A DNA stretch of 64,000 bases from positions 174,049 through 238,048 of the forward strand of contig NZ_JAAEHL010000011.1 in NCBI RefSeq assembly GCF_010614725.1, given 5' to 3'. This DNA comes from Flavobacterium ajazii (GTDB lineage: Bacteria; Bacteroidota; Bacteroidia; Flavobacteriales; Flavobacteriaceae). Shown piece after piece: positions 44,844 through 55,068 of this stretch. The notes beneath the pieces were generated by a model, which saw nothing but the letters and a program-made list of their open reading frames with translations, did no database searches and was not told the origin of the DNA. Position 1 is the stretch's first letter; every line of letters begins with the position of its first letter. The position numbers and the translations under genes are program-made.

Positions 44844-47111
44844 TTATCTTCTGTTTCTCCTAATCAGTATAAAAGCACCACCCAATATGATCAATAAGGG
44901 AAATAATCCAATGAAGACAATTTTGCTGATGAAAACCTGATTTGCTGTTATAGTTAACTTTTTATCAGTATTTTCAGGGCGTGTGGTATCGATTGGGAAT
45001 TCGTAATTAGTGAACCAGCTGAAAATATCGGTTACAAACTGGAATGTCCCTGAACCGCCGCGGCTTAACTCAGCATTACCCATAAAATCAGCATCTCCGG
45101 CAACAATTATTTTTTGCGATTTACCATTGATATTTCTCGTCAAAGCTACTACCAGCGGAACAGCTTTTACAGCAGGTTGTTTTTTCAATTCAGGTGAAAC
45201 AGATGTAATTCCGGTTTGTGATTCCCAGGCAGGCTGGTTATTGGTTTTTAAAAGAGGTGTTACTTTAAAACCTGTATCTCTAACTGTTTTGATGCCGCTG
45301 CTTCCTAAAAATGGAATTGGGTTATTATTTGGATTAGGGCTAAACTTAATTAAAGTAGAATCTACATTTCTTTGAAGATCGGTTACAAGAAAATCGGGAG
45401 AATTGATTTCACTTTCCTGAACCAATGCCTGTTTCGTAAATTGAATACCTAATTTGTCTGTAACTGCAGCCAAAGCCGAATTCGTTTCTGGCTCTCCCAA
45501 AAGAACTATATTTTTCCCCTGATCGATATAGGTACTGATTCTGTTAACAGCACCCTGGCTCAACTGTGTTTTTGGATCAGCAATTATTAAAACAGAAGTT
45601 TGTTCAGGGATATTCTGCGCATTGATATCTACAGAAGCAACATCAAAGCCCTGATTGATTAAAGAGTATCTGAATGTAATTTCATTAAAACCAGTCTTAT
45701 AATTTTTATCTCCAATTTTGTCAACACTGCGCTCCATGTTTCCGGTGGCAAAAACAATTTTTGGAGCCGTAACAATTAAACGTTTTAAGGCTGCTGAGAT
45801 TTCCTTTTCACTAGGAGCTTTGAACATATCATCATACATTCTTAAAAATGTTTTCTGTCCGTTGTACTCTACCGTTCTCACTACGCGGTTTTGTTCCGGA
45901 CCTAAATCAATAATTTTCTTAATTTCTGCAGGAGTATATATTTTTTTTATCTTTAAATCCTGTGTTTCAATCATTTTATCAGCCAGTTGCTTGTCACTTA
46001 ATCCCGGATTTTGGGCATATAAAGCTTCATTCTTTGAGGTATCATAATAGTACACATATTCCATTTCTATTTGTGGCAAAAAACGAGTATATTGTTCAAA
46101 GCGTGCCATGTCATAATTTTGAGAATACGGCATAGCCATAGAATAGTTGATATCTAATAAGTTAACATACGTTACTATTTTAACCGGACCCTCTATTTTT
46201 TTGACTATATCTAAACTTGCGGCTGTAAGGGTTCTGTCTTTTGTGCGGGTCATATCATGGTACAGCGTAAGTGAGGCTCTTGATGTAATGTAACCCAATG
46301 CCAAAACAACAGTTATTAAGGCAGTATATTTTGCCACTCTTTGCACAATAGATTGTGCATCTCGTCCGGTTTGTAACTTATAGATACTCAATACAATAAA
46401 AAGACTACTTACCAGAATAAAATAAAATACATCTTTACTGATAATAAGCCCCTGAAGCATTTCGTTGGCACGCCCTGCAATGGATAGAAAATACGTTATG
46501 TCTTTTACAAATTCAACGTCCTGCCATAATTTGCCAATAAAATTTAACCCTGCCAAAACCACCAAGGTACTGATTGCTGCAACCACCTGATAAGAAGTAA
46601 GACAAGACATGAAAAGACCAATAGCAGCATAGGTACAAACCAGTAAATACAAGCCAATGAGACCCGAAATAGCAAATTTTAGATCTAAATTATCAACAGA
46701 GAAATAAGCAATTACGACCTGCAATCCCAATATGGCCACAAAGAGTGAGCAATAAGCTGCAATGGCAAGGTATTTACCTAATATAATTTCCTTAATTTTT
46801 ATTGGAGAAGAAAACAGCAGTTTTATAGATCCGCTGTTAATTTCACGACTTACTAAGCCCATGGTTAATAGTGGAACATACAGGTATAAATAATTCTGCA
46901 TTTCTGTAAATAACCCCATAAAGCCTGAAAAAATAATCTGAGACAAATTGTGCATGTCACTGCCTAGCTTTTGCGATTTTTCAAAACGTTCAATTAATTC
47001 GAAGAATTTCCAGTTGGACTGGATGGAAAATATGACTAAAACAACCCATGCTACCGGCGAATAAAACATGGTATTGAGTTCGGTTTTAGCGATTCTGTAT
47101 ATTGTTTTCAT
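44844..47111 (-). CDS. GldF-GldG-like fusion ABC transporter subunit
   Basis: The 755-residue protein joins an ABC-2 permease part (about 1-245, six membrane helices, opening TELNTMFYSPVAWVVLVIFS as in GldF) to a GldG-like periplasmic part (about 290-720) with a final membrane anchor (VFIGLFPLLIILGGAFILI). In gliding bacteria GldF and GldG are separate proteins that work with GldA. The fused form with its own ATPase next door and a SusCD context suggests a paralogue, not the motility genes themselves. Substrate and direction of transport are unknown. Confidence 0.85.
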   Translation of the reverse strand: MKTIYRIAKTELNTMFYSPVAWVVLVIFSIQSNWKFFELIERFEKSQKLGSDMHNLSQIIFSGFMGLFTEMQNYLYLYVPLLTMGLVSREINSGSIKLLFSSPIKIKEIILGKYLAIAAYCSLFVAILGLQVVIAYFSVDNLDLKFAISGLIGLYLLVCTYAAIGLFMSCLTSYQVVAAISTLVVLAGLNFIGKLWQDVEFVKDITYFLSIAGRANEMLQGLIISKDVFYFILVSSLFIVLSIYKLQTGRDAQSIVQRVAKYTALITVVLALGYITSRASLTLYHDMTRTKDRTLTAASLDIVKKIEGPVKIVTYVNLLDINYSMAMPYSQNYDMARFEQYTRFLPQIEMEYVYYYDTSKNEALYAQNPGLSDKQLADKMIETQDLKIKKIYTPAEIKKIIDLGPEQNRVVRTVEYNGQKTFLRMYDDMFKAPSEKEISAALKRLIVTAPKIVFATGNMERSVDKIGDKNYKTGFNEITFRYSLINQGFDVASVDINAQNIPEQTSVLIIADPKTQLSQGAVNRISTYIDQGKNIVLLGEPETNSALAAVTDKLGIQFTKQALVQESEINSPDFLVTDLQRNVDSTLIKFSPNPNNNPIPFLGSSGIKTVRDTGFKVTPLLKTNNQPAWESQTGITSVSPELKKQPAVKAVPLVVALTRNINGKSQKIIVAGDADFMGNAELSRGGSGTFQFVTDIFSWFTNYEFPIDTTRPENTDKKLTITANQVFISKIVFIGLFPLLIILGGAFILIRRNRR

Positions 47112-47122
47112 TTATTTATTTT

Positions 47123-48070
47123 TTAAGAAAGGATAGCGTTTTTTGAAGGTGCTTTTTTAGATAATTGTGCAAAAATCTCATCCAGAGATACTTTTTCGAA
47201 TTGGATTTCGCGTAATTTCCAATTACTGCTAACACTTTGAGCTACAATTTTTTCAGCAACTTCCTGTGTTCCTGTAAAAGTAATCTGTACTTTTTTAGGA
47301 GAAAGATAAACAGCAGCTGTAACTTCTTCGATAGCGGTTAATGCCTCGATTGTTGGCGGATTTTCGAAACTTGCCGTTAATTTATCGGCTTCGATATAAT
47401 TATTAAAAGCATCGAGTGTATCAGAGAAAACCATGTGTCCGTTTTCGATCATTCGGATATCCTGGCATGTAGCCTGAACTTCAGAAAGAATGTGTGACGA
47501 AAAAATCACAGCTTTATCCTGAGCAATTTTTTTAATTAAATTTCTGACTTCTAAAATCTGATTTGGATCCAGTCCGTTGGTTGGCTCATCTAAAACCACC
47601 AGCTTTGGCTCATGAATAATGGCTTGTGCAATTCCCACACGCTGTCTGTACCCGCCTGATAAATTTTTAATCAATCGATGGCTGAAATGAGAAATACCGC
47701 ATTTTTCTTTGGCTTTTTCAACAGCGTTTCTCAGATCTTCTTTTTTAACCAGTCGTAGCTGCGCACAGTGAATCAAATATTCATCTACCGTTAAATCGAG
47801 GTGAAGCGGTGGTGTCTGTGGTAAAAAACCAATTAGTTTTTTGGCTTCGACCGGATTTTCTTTCAGGTTAATTCCATCAATAAATATATTTCCGTGAGTC
47901 TGGTTTAAAACCCCGCAAAGGATGTTCATAGTAGTCGATTTTCCGGCACCATTAGAGCCCAGAAGCCCCAGAATCCTGTTTTCTTTGATTTCAAAATTTA
48001 TATTTTGTATTGCCCAATCCTTACTGTATTGATGCGACAAGTCCTCAACTCTTACAATTGTTGTTTCCAT
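47123..48070 (-). CDS. GldA-like ABC transporter ATP-binding protein
   Basis: The 315-residue ATPase has Walker A LLGSNGAGKST, signature LSGGYRQRVGIAQA, Walker B LVVLDEPTNGLDP, and a C-terminal extension typical of ABC-2 exporter ATPases. It is 11 bp upstream of the GldF-GldG fusion and is its partner. It follows SusD after a 65-bp gap with a perfect hairpin. Confidence 0.9.
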   Translation of the reverse strand: METTIVRVEDLSHQYSKDWAIQNINFEIKENRILGLLGSNGAGKSTTMNILCGVLNQTHGNIFIDGINLKENPVEAKKLIGFLPQTPPLHLDLTVDEYLIHCAQLRLVKKEDLRNAVEKAKEKCGISHFSHRLIKNLSGGYRQRVGIAQAIIHEPKLVVLDEPTNGLDPNQILEVRNLIKKIAQDKAVIFSSHILSEVQATCQDIRMIENGHMVFSDTLDAFNNYIEADKLTASFENPPTIEALTAIEEVTAAVYLSPKKVQITFTGTQEVAEKIVAQSVSSNWKLREIQFEKVSLDEIFAQLSKKAPSKNAILS

Positions 48071-48084
48071 AGTGTTTTTAAAAT

Positions 48085-48115
48085 CTCAGGAATGCTTTTT
48101 TGGAACATTCCTGAG
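48085..48115 (-). other. Intercistronic hairpin between SusD and the ABC genes
   Basis: CTCAGGAATG (48085-48094) and CATTCCTGAG (48106-48115) pair perfectly over 10 bp with an 11-nt loop. On the minus strand it is followed by ATTTTAAAAAC, which is a poor T-run. It is probably a partial terminator or mRNA-end stabiliser that sets SusCD above the ABC genes. Confidence 0.55.
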
Positions 48116-48135
48116 TAGATTATTTAAATGATGAT

Positions 48136-49506
48136 TTAGTTGTATCCTAAGTTTTGGGTTAAAAAAGGATTTGAGCGTCTGGCGGTTTCCGGAATAGGAT
48201 AAAGACTATCTGTTGAAGCCCATATTTTTCCTGTAATTGCCCCCAGAACCTGATCTGCTTTTCCTGTTCTTTTGAGATCAAACCATCTGTGGCCGAACTC
48301 TCCAAAAAGTTCACGTTCTCTTTCTAAGGCAATTAAATCCAATAATTGAGTAGGGTCTGTTAAACTGGTATTTCCCAGTAAAGCTCTGTTTCGGATCACA
48401 TCAATATCTTCCTGAGCTCCGGTAATATTGTTTAATTTTACCCTTGCTTCAGCTCTTATCAAATAAAGTTCAGCTAATCTTAAAAAAGTTGAACGCTCCA
48501 CTGGAGTAGCCACGTATGCATTTTTATATTTTCTTGGTTCTAAATATGTAGTACCAGAAACTACGACAGTGCTAGTCCAATTTGTTTTTCTGGCATCATT
48601 GGTTTCAAATATTGACAACCCTTTTCGAAGCAGATATTTTCCTCCTGCATTATACACGGCAGCACCTTCATAAGAATACGCTAAATTGAAATAGGGGATT
48701 TGCAGGATGGCTTCTGTATTATCAGCAATAAACGGACTGTTGTTGGCAGTTAATCCCGTAATCAGTTTATAGGTACCGTTTTGGCTTATTACTGAGCTGG
48801 CGTGAGCTGCAGCTTCTGACCAATTTTCTAAATAAAGATAAACTCTTGCTAATAATGCTTCTGCTGCCCATTTTGTAGCTCTAATACGTAAATTGCCATA
48901 ATTACTGTAATTAATAGGAAGATCTTTTGCCGCATCTGTCAAATCCAGAACAATCTGATTGTAAATTTTAGTTTGGCTATCACGCGGTGCCAGAGCCGTT
49001 TTTTCGACATCTGTAGTTAAGATTAGAGGAACATCACCCCATAAATTAGTCATGTTAAAATAACAATAAGCTCTTACGAATTTTGCTTCTGCTATCCAGG
49101 CAGGGGTTTTACTCGCAGTTAGAGTTTTGCTTGCATTTATTCCTTCAATAACAGCATTCGCATTATAAATCGTTTTGTAAAAGTCTGTCCACATAGTCCC
49201 ATTTGGCCCATCGGTTTCTATAATTTCGTTTGTGACGTAAGCGTCGGTAAGCTGACTTCTTAGTATAAGTTCATCCGATGTTTCTCCAGGCATGTAATGC
49301 AGGTTATTAGTAAATGATCCACCAGTTATCATACTCTGGTAAATTCCGTATACAGTCGCTTCTGCTGTCTGATCTGAGGTATAAACCTTTTCACTCATAA
49401 TTTGATTGATAGGAATGTCAACTTCCAGCATTTCGTCACAGCTCGTTAGTCCCATTAAAAGAAAAAACGAAAATATATAGGTGTATTTTATAGAATTATT
49501 TTTCAT
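48136..49506 (-). CDS. SusD/RagB-type surface lipoprotein
   Basis: The 456-residue lipoprotein (lipobox LMGLTSC) has the RagB/SusD helices (FYKTIYNANAVIEGIN, AEAKFVRAYCYFNMTNLWGD) and a C-terminal ERERELFGEFGHRWFDLKRTG. It is 11 bp after its SusC partner. Substrate is not evident; peptide is likely because of the M16 gene downstream. Confidence 0.92.
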   Translation of the reverse strand: MKNNSIKYTYIFSFFLLMGLTSCDEMLEVDIPINQIMSEKVYTSDQTAEATVYGIYQSMITGGSFTNNLHYMPGETSDELILRSQLTDAYVTNEIIETDGPNGTMWTDFYKTIYNANAVIEGINASKTLTASKTPAWIAEAKFVRAYCYFNMTNLWGDVPLILTTDVEKTALAPRDSQTKIYNQIVLDLTDAAKDLPINYSNYGNLRIRATKWAAEALLARVYLYLENWSEAAAHASSVISQNGTYKLITGLTANNSPFIADNTEAILQIPYFNLAYSYEGAAVYNAGGKYLLRKGLSIFETNDARKTNWTSTVVVSGTTYLEPRKYKNAYVATPVERSTFLRLAELYLIRAEARVKLNNITGAQEDIDVIRNRALLGNTSLTDPTQLLDLIALERERELFGEFGHRWFDLKRTGKADQVLGAITGKIWASTDSLYPIPETARRSNPFLTQNLGYN

Positions 49507-49517
49507 GTTTTTTTAAT

Positions 49518-52500
49518 TTAAAATGTCAACTGAGTTCCAAGAGTTATAGTACGTAAAGGAGGTAAGGCCAAACCTTGTGTTTCAGGGTCAAATCCTTTGT
49601 ATTTGGTAAATGTTACCAGATTTTGCCCTTGTAGTGTTACGCGTGCATTTTTAATAATTTTTTGTGTAGCCTCATTCAAAGGAATTGTATAAGATGCACT
49701 TACATTTTTCAATTTAATATATGATGCATCTACAAGATTGGCATTAGAACCTAAATAATTGAAAAAACTTGCCTGATAGTTAGAACTTAATGCATTACCC
49801 TGCGCTATATAATTGTTATATTCATCAACCTGATAATTTGCCAGTCCGAAAGGATATCCGGGTTGTACTCCAATCGATGTTAATAAAGTCCTTCCTTCCT
49901 GCTTTACAAATTGGAATAAAAAGTCAAGTGAAAAATTCTTGTAACTCACAGAATTCGATATTCCACCGTAATAGTCAGGATAAGAAGGCCCCTGATATAC
50001 TCTGTCTCCAATCTTTGTATCTGCAAAACCACTAGAAATTCTACCATCTCCGTTAACATCTTCAAATTGAGGAATACCATTTGCATTAACACCAGTATAA
50101 TTTAGTAAATAATTAGCGTTTAATGGTCTTCCAACCACATAAGTGGAATAATATGCTGATGTTTCGATATTAGCAAATGAGCGTAATTTATTTTCGTTTT
50201 TAGAAATATTAAATGACGTAGTCCAGTTTAGGTTTTTACTATGGATGTTGGTTGAAGTTAAAGTAAATTCTAATCCTTTATTTTCTACTGTGGCACCTAA
50301 ATTATCCTGAAAACTGGTAAATCCTGCTTGTGGACTAAGTGTAGCAAGTATCAATTGATTTGATGAGATGTTTCTGTAATAGGCAGCCGTTAATGAAATT
50401 CTGTCCTTTAGAAAGCCTAAATCTATTGCTGCTTCAAATTTATTAGTCTCTTCCCATCGATAATTTGGATTTGCAATACGAGCTTGTGACATAGCTGAAT
50501 TACCAACCCCATAAGTAGTAACATTATAAGTAGAAACATAGCCATAATCTCCTATATCATCACTTCCAATTTTTCCATAACTGGAACGTATTTTTCCAAA
50601 ACTTAACAGCGAATTGTCTTTTAAAAATTTCTCTTCAGTAAAAATCCATGCAGCACCCACAGAACCGAAATTTCCATAGCGCTTATTAGGACCAAATCTA
50701 GATGAACCATCTCTTCTAAAGGTTAAATTAAGAATATATTTATTTTCAACATTATAATTCACCCTGCTAAAAAGAGAAATATATTTATACTCAGATGTTG
50801 CATTTGCAGAAGTTACGTTTCCGGCAGAACTTGTGATTCCAATAAGATTGTCAGAACTATATACTGATGTATTTACATAAGAAGGCATTTCAGATTTTCT
50901 ATGTTGCCATGACCCTCCTAATAGAGCAGTAAGATTACCTTTCCATATTAAGGCAGAGTAATTTAATTGCGGCTCAAAATTAAAGTTATTTGTGTTGTTT
51001 AAAGAAACAGTATAAGATCTAAAAGGGTTAAGAGCAATGTTATTGGCTGTATAATAAACGTGGTTCATTCCCGATGTTGGTAAAAATTGTTCCGTTTTCA
51101 TTTGTGCCCTTCCATATCCTAAATCGGTTTTAAAAGAAAGGCCTTTAGCGATTTCAAATTGTGCACTAAAATTTGAAATTAAATTGGTTCCCTGATCTTC
51201 TACTCTTCTGTCTAAAGCAGCAATTGGATTGATATCGCTGGAGTAAGTTGATGACCAATAATAAGATCCGTCAGCATTGTAAATTGGACGATTTGGGGCT
51301 GTATTAACAGCATAATTGGTTATATCATAAAACGGAAGTTTATTTTTATCTGAAGAAAATAAAACAGAGGCACCTAATTTTAATTTTTTGTTTAAGGTAT
51401 AATGATTAACATTAAAATTGGTTGAAAATTTATCGTATCCAAAATCTCCCGGCAAAACAGTATTTTCATTATGGTAGGCAGCACTTATAAGAAAATTGGT
51501 ACTTTCATTTCCTCCTTTTAAACTTCCTGAATAATTATTAAATGCTGCAGAACCACCTATTAATTTCTCCTGCCAGTCTGTGTAGGCATTTGGATCATAA
51601 TCCGTAAGAGCGATTCCGGTACTTCTATTATTCGGCACAGCATTAGCATTGGTGTAAGCTGTGCGCAGCATGTTAAGATAAGCAGGCGTATCTAATGTTT
51701 TTATTTTATGAGCTACTTCTGAAATTCCCGATGAGGCATTTACAGTAAATTCTGTTTTTCCTGCCTCTCCTTTTTTGGTTGTAATAAGCACAACCCCATT
51801 AGCTCCTCTTGATCCGTAAATAGCAGTAGCATCTGCATCTTTTAGGATTTCAATACTTTCAATATCATTAGGGTTAAGAATGTTTAAAGGACTGGTTCTT
51901 TTTTGTGCTCCTCTAATAACATTAGAGCTTTGTGCTTGTTCTTTTATATCATCGCCTATATAAGGAACCCCGTCAATTATATACAATGGGAGGTTATCTC
52001 CCAATATTGAATTTCGACCACGAATGCTGATGTTCATATCAGATCCTGCATAACCGGATGTCTGGGTCACAAAAACTCCAGGCGTTCTTCCTTGTAAACT
52101 TTGTAAAATATTGGTTATGGGCTGTTTTTCAATATCCTGTGAAGTAATTTTAACTACAGATCCGGTATTTGTTCTTTTGGTTGTAGTTCCATAACCAATA
52201 ATAACAACCTCGTCCAGTTTGGCCAAATCGGGCTGTAATTTGATAGTTATCGAACTTTGGTTTTCAACCGTAATTTCTTGTGTTTTATATCCCAGATAAG
52301 CGACTTTAAGTGTGTGTTTTCCGGGCGGCAAATCAATATAAAACTGACCGTCAAAATCAGTTACACCATGTTTGTTGCTTCCTACAAGAAGAACAGAAAC
52401 ACCTGGTAGTGGAAATCCTTTTTCATCCAAAACTTTTCCTGTAAGCGTACGGTCACTTTCCGGCATATTATTTTTTCCGGATGTGCTGGATTCTGCTTTT

Positions 52501-52904
52501 TCTTTTTTATAAATGACAACATTTTTGTCTACCTGTTTGTAAACTAAATTACTGCCCTGAAATACGATATCCAAAATAGCACTCACACTTCGGCGTCCTT
52601 TGGGTGTGTTTACTTTTGGAAAATCTTTTATGATCTGCGGCTGATAAGCAAACAGTAATCCGGTTTTATTTTCTATGGTTTTAAATAAAGTTTTAATATC
52701 CTGATTATGAAGTTCAATGTCAATAGATATTGATTCTAAATTTTGACCGCTCATTTCGGTAGCAAAGACCATATGAGTACCACAGGTCAGTAAGAAAATG
52801 TGGAATAAACTGATTCGCATGATCATAAGTGTTTTTTTTGACAAATGGAAAAAGGCAGATTTCTTTTCCCTGTCAAACATGGTTGTTTTACAGCGTAATT
52901 TCAT
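49518..52904 (-). CDS. STN-containing SusC-type TonB-linked transporter/transducer
   Basis: The 1128-residue outer-membrane protein has a long leader before the signal segment, an STN (secretin/TonB N-terminal) domain (about 60-130), a CarboxypepD_reg domain (about 150-230), a TonB-box region (EVVIIGYGTTTKRT), a plug (IEILKDADATAIYGSRGANGV) and a barrel ending LGTQLTF. The STN domain is the signalling arm that touches FecR, and a FecR and a FecI-type sigma gene lie directly upstream. So ligand binding should switch on this same operon. Confidence 0.93.
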   Translation of the reverse strand: MKLRCKTTMFDREKKSAFFHLSKKTLMIMRISLFHIFLLTCGTHMVFATEMSGQNLESISIDIELHNQDIKTLFKTIENKTGLLFAYQPQIIKDFPKVNTPKGRRSVSAILDIVFQGSNLVYKQVDKNVVIYKKEKAESSTSGKNNMPESDRTLTGKVLDEKGFPLPGVSVLLVGSNKHGVTDFDGQFYIDLPPGKHTLKVAYLGYKTQEITVENQSSITIKLQPDLAKLDEVVIIGYGTTTKRTNTGSVVKITSQDIEKQPITNILQSLQGRTPGVFVTQTSGYAGSDMNISIRGRNSILGDNLPLYIIDGVPYIGDDIKEQAQSSNVIRGAQKRTSPLNILNPNDIESIEILKDADATAIYGSRGANGVVLITTKKGEAGKTEFTVNASSGISEVAHKIKTLDTPAYLNMLRTAYTNANAVPNNRSTGIALTDYDPNAYTDWQEKLIGGSAAFNNYSGSLKGGNESTNFLISAAYHNENTVLPGDFGYDKFSTNFNVNHYTLNKKLKLGASVLFSSDKNKLPFYDITNYAVNTAPNRPIYNADGSYYWSSTYSSDINPIAALDRRVEDQGTNLISNFSAQFEIAKGLSFKTDLGYGRAQMKTEQFLPTSGMNHVYYTANNIALNPFRSYTVSLNNTNNFNFEPQLNYSALIWKGNLTALLGGSWQHRKSEMPSYVNTSVYSSDNLIGITSSAGNVTSANATSEYKYISLFSRVNYNVENKYILNLTFRRDGSSRFGPNKRYGNFGSVGAAWIFTEEKFLKDNSLLSFGKIRSSYGKIGSDDIGDYGYVSTYNVTTYGVGNSAMSQARIANPNYRWEETNKFEAAIDLGFLKDRISLTAAYYRNISSNQLILATLSPQAGFTSFQDNLGATVENKGLEFTLTSTNIHSKNLNWTTSFNISKNENKLRSFANIETSAYYSTYVVGRPLNANYLLNYTGVNANGIPQFEDVNGDGRISSGFADTKIGDRVYQGPSYPDYYGGISNSVSYKNFSLDFLFQFVKQEGRTLLTSIGVQPGYPFGLANYQVDEYNNYIAQGNALSSNYQASFFNYLGSNANLVDASYIKLKNVSASYTIPLNEATQKIIKNARVTLQGQNLVTFTKYKGFDPETQGLALPPLRTITLGTQLTF

Positions 52905-52953
52905 AAATTTGCTTGTTTTTAATGGTTACTGGTTTTAATTATTAAAAATTTGG

Positions 52954-52979
52954 GCCATCTGGTGTAGGAGCTGGATGGC
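52954..52979. other. Hairpin between FecR and SusC genes
   Basis: GCCATC (52954-52959) and GATGGC (52974-52979) form a stem with A- and T-runs on both sides, so it could stop transcription in either direction. It would uncouple the sigma/anti-sigma genes from the much more expressed SusC gene, whose own promoter should lie in the 50 bp before 52904. Confidence 0.5.
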
Positions 52980-53075
52980 TTTTTTATTTATTCTTATAGC
53001 TTGGTTTTAAGGTTAATATCTATTTTTAAAGCTTTCTAAAGTAGGAGGTTTAGTCAGCCCTTTTTGTTTTTTTAT

Positions 53076-54119
53076 TTATTCACAGCCTTTTCCGTCCAAA
53101 ATAATCGTCCCGGCTTTGTTGTAACGATATTCGGTTTCAATAACACTGCTGATTACTTTCAGCACATGATCCAGATCTTCATCATTTAAGAAACTGGCCG
53201 TAATTCTGCAATTTTTAATCTTTTCGTTTGTCAATGAAATCTGTACTTTGTATTTCTGAGAAATTAAGGCAATTGCTTCTTCCATATTAATATCATCCAG
53301 AATCAGGTAATTGCTTTTCCACTCAGTAACAATTGAAGCGCTGATCTTGTTCTGTTCAAAGCTGAGGGTGTTTTTGTTCACTTTAATCTGTTGATTAGGC
53401 GTTATGATGCCGTAAATTTTCTGAGCATCTCCAACCTGAACTTTACCTCTTGTTACTGTGACCTCAATATTATTTGAAGAATTGTGCGTATTGATGTTAA
53501 AGGCTGTACCCAAAACTTTGGTTTGTACTTTGCCTGTATGTACAATAAACGGTTTTGTTTCGTTTCTTTTAATGTCAAAAAAAGCTTCTCCGGTAAGTGT
53601 TACTTCGCGGGTTTTGTTATTAAAAGAATTTTGTTCGTATTTTAAACTACTGTTATCATTCAAAAGAACTGTACTTCCGTCCGGAAGATGAATCAATTGT
53701 TTGCCGCTAAAATCTACCGAAGTATTTTCTGCAATTACAGGCTGCTCCATTACAGGAGTTGTAATTGAAGTTTTTGGTTTAAAAAACAAACTGTTGCCAA
53801 TAGCGATTAAAGCTATAATGCTCGCTGCAGCAAAGATTACACGGAGAACTTTTTTTCTGGTTCTTTTTTCCGGTTCTAATCTGATTACTTCTCTGTTATT
53901 ATTAGGCTCAGACAAAATACATCTTAAAATGTAGGCACTCTCCTCGTTACCCATTACTTCAGATCCGGTCTTTTCCTTAAGCATGACATGAATTTTTTCT
54001 TTTATGAAATCATCATATTCACCATTTCGAATAAGCTCCATCAGTTTTTGTTCTTCAACTTCTGACAGCTTCTTTTGCAAATAATTTTCAAATAATTCTT
54101 CAAATATTTTTTCCTGCAT
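53076..54119 (-). CDS. FecR-type anti-sigma factor
   Basis: The 347-residue protein has a cytoplasmic N-terminus, one membrane helix (VLRVIFAAASIIALIAIGNSL, about 90-110), a periplasmic FecR domain (HLPDGSTVLLNDNSSLKYE, TGEAFFDIKRNETKPFIVHT) and a C-terminal DUF4974 domain that meets the STN domain of the transducer. It holds the adjacent sigma factor inactive until the SusC protein reports ligand. Confidence 0.93.
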   Translation of the reverse strand: MQEKIFEELFENYLQKKLSEVEEQKLMELIRNGEYDDFIKEKIHVMLKEKTGSEVMGNEESAYILRCILSEPNNNREVIRLEPEKRTRKKVLRVIFAAASIIALIAIGNSLFFKPKTSITTPVMEQPVIAENTSVDFSGKQLIHLPDGSTVLLNDNSSLKYEQNSFNNKTREVTLTGEAFFDIKRNETKPFIVHTGKVQTKVLGTAFNINTHNSSNNIEVTVTRGKVQVGDAQKIYGIITPNQQIKVNKNTLSFEQNKISASIVTEWKSNYLILDDINMEEAIALISQKYKVQISLTNEKIKNCRITASFLNDEDLDHVLKVISSVIETEYRYNKAGTIILDGKGCE

Positions 54120-54480
54120 TCGATTTGAAATTAAATAAGTTAATAATAGGTGGTAAATAGTAAACCTGGGGCTGTTTAAAATTTAATTTTTTTAAGACCC
54201 TGTTCATTTTTGGGGCAAAGCCAATTTAAATAGTGATCTTTATTATAAAGACGATTGAAAAAAAGGGAGGGAGTAGTTGAAAGTAAAAAAAATGTAAAAA
54301 AAACGTAAAAAAATAATCCGAAGGGCTGTTTTGAAAGAAAAGTTTTAAGGCTAATACTCTTTAATTTTATATTTCAGCCTATTGCCAGTTCGGGCGTCGT
54401 CGAGAACCAGTAATGCATCCCGACTCCGCACGATGTGATAAAAAAACAATATAGATTAATAATAAATGTCTAACCAGACC
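54120..54480. other. Gap between the sigma and FecR genes, with a possible gene remnant
   Basis: Most of the 361 bp is A/T-rich. At 54351-54440 there is a GC-richer patch whose minus-strand frame reads SRDALLVLDDARTGNRLKYK before a stop, with no start codon. It might be a decayed gene end or another dispersed repeat. I see no family. Confidence 0.35.
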
Positions 54481-55068
54481 CTAAACTTTGAAAAATAAAA
54501 GAATTGTCATGAACATATTCATGTAAGGGGAAATTCTGTGGCGCACAAATTTTAAGGCCTGTGCCATGTGTTTTTTAACAGTGTCTGTAGAGATTCCTAA
54601 GTCTTCACCAATTTTTTGATGACTTAAACCTTCCAGTTTAGCCATTTTATAAACTTTTTGTTGCTGAGGCGGGAGCTGTTCTACAATCTGATTCAAAATC
54701 ACATTGTACTGATCGTCTTTTACAGCAGTGTCGGTATCTTCTGAAGTTGTATTTTTATAAGTAAGTTCAACCGGCAAAGAGGTTTCTCTTGCTACTTTTT
54801 TAATCATATCAAAAATATGATTGCGGGAAATAATAAAAAGATAATTTTCAAAATTGGCTATGTCGGCTAAATTTTCATGATTTTGCCAAATTTTTAAAAA
54901 CACATCCTGAACCACTTCTTCAGCCAGAATTTTTGATTTTGTTATTTTTAAAGCGGTTCCATAAACACCATTTTTATATCGATTGTATAAAATAGTAAAT
55001 GCCGGCTCGCTTCCCTGAGATAGTTCTCTGAGGAGTTTACTTTCGTCAAAACCGGGATTAAAAGACAT
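54481..55068 (-). CDS. FecI-type ECF sigma factor
   Basis: The 195-residue sigma factor has region 2 (YNRYKNGVYGTALKITKS, AEEVVQDVFLKIWQNH) and region 4 (LPPQQQKVYKMAKLEGLSHQ, ISTDTVKKHMAQALKFV). The hydrophobic end (YMNMFMTILLFFKV) is common in the Bacteroidota group. It pairs with the FecR gene 361 bp downstream and should drive the STN-SusC gene. Confidence 0.93.
   Translation of the reverse strand: MSFNPGFDESKLLRELSQGSEPAFTILYNRYKNGVYGTALKITKSKILAEEVVQDVFLKIWQNHENLADIANFENYLFIISRNHIFDMIKKVARETSLPVELTYKNTTSEDTDTAVKDDQYNVILNQIVEQLPPQQQKVYKMAKLEGLSHQKIGEDLGISTDTVKKHMAQALKFVRHRISPYMNMFMTILLFFKV

Noticed and set aside
44844..48070. Naming the ABC genes gldA and gldFG
   Set aside because: The permease and GldG parts are fused and lie with SusCD and a peptidase, so they are probably paralogues and not the motility genes.
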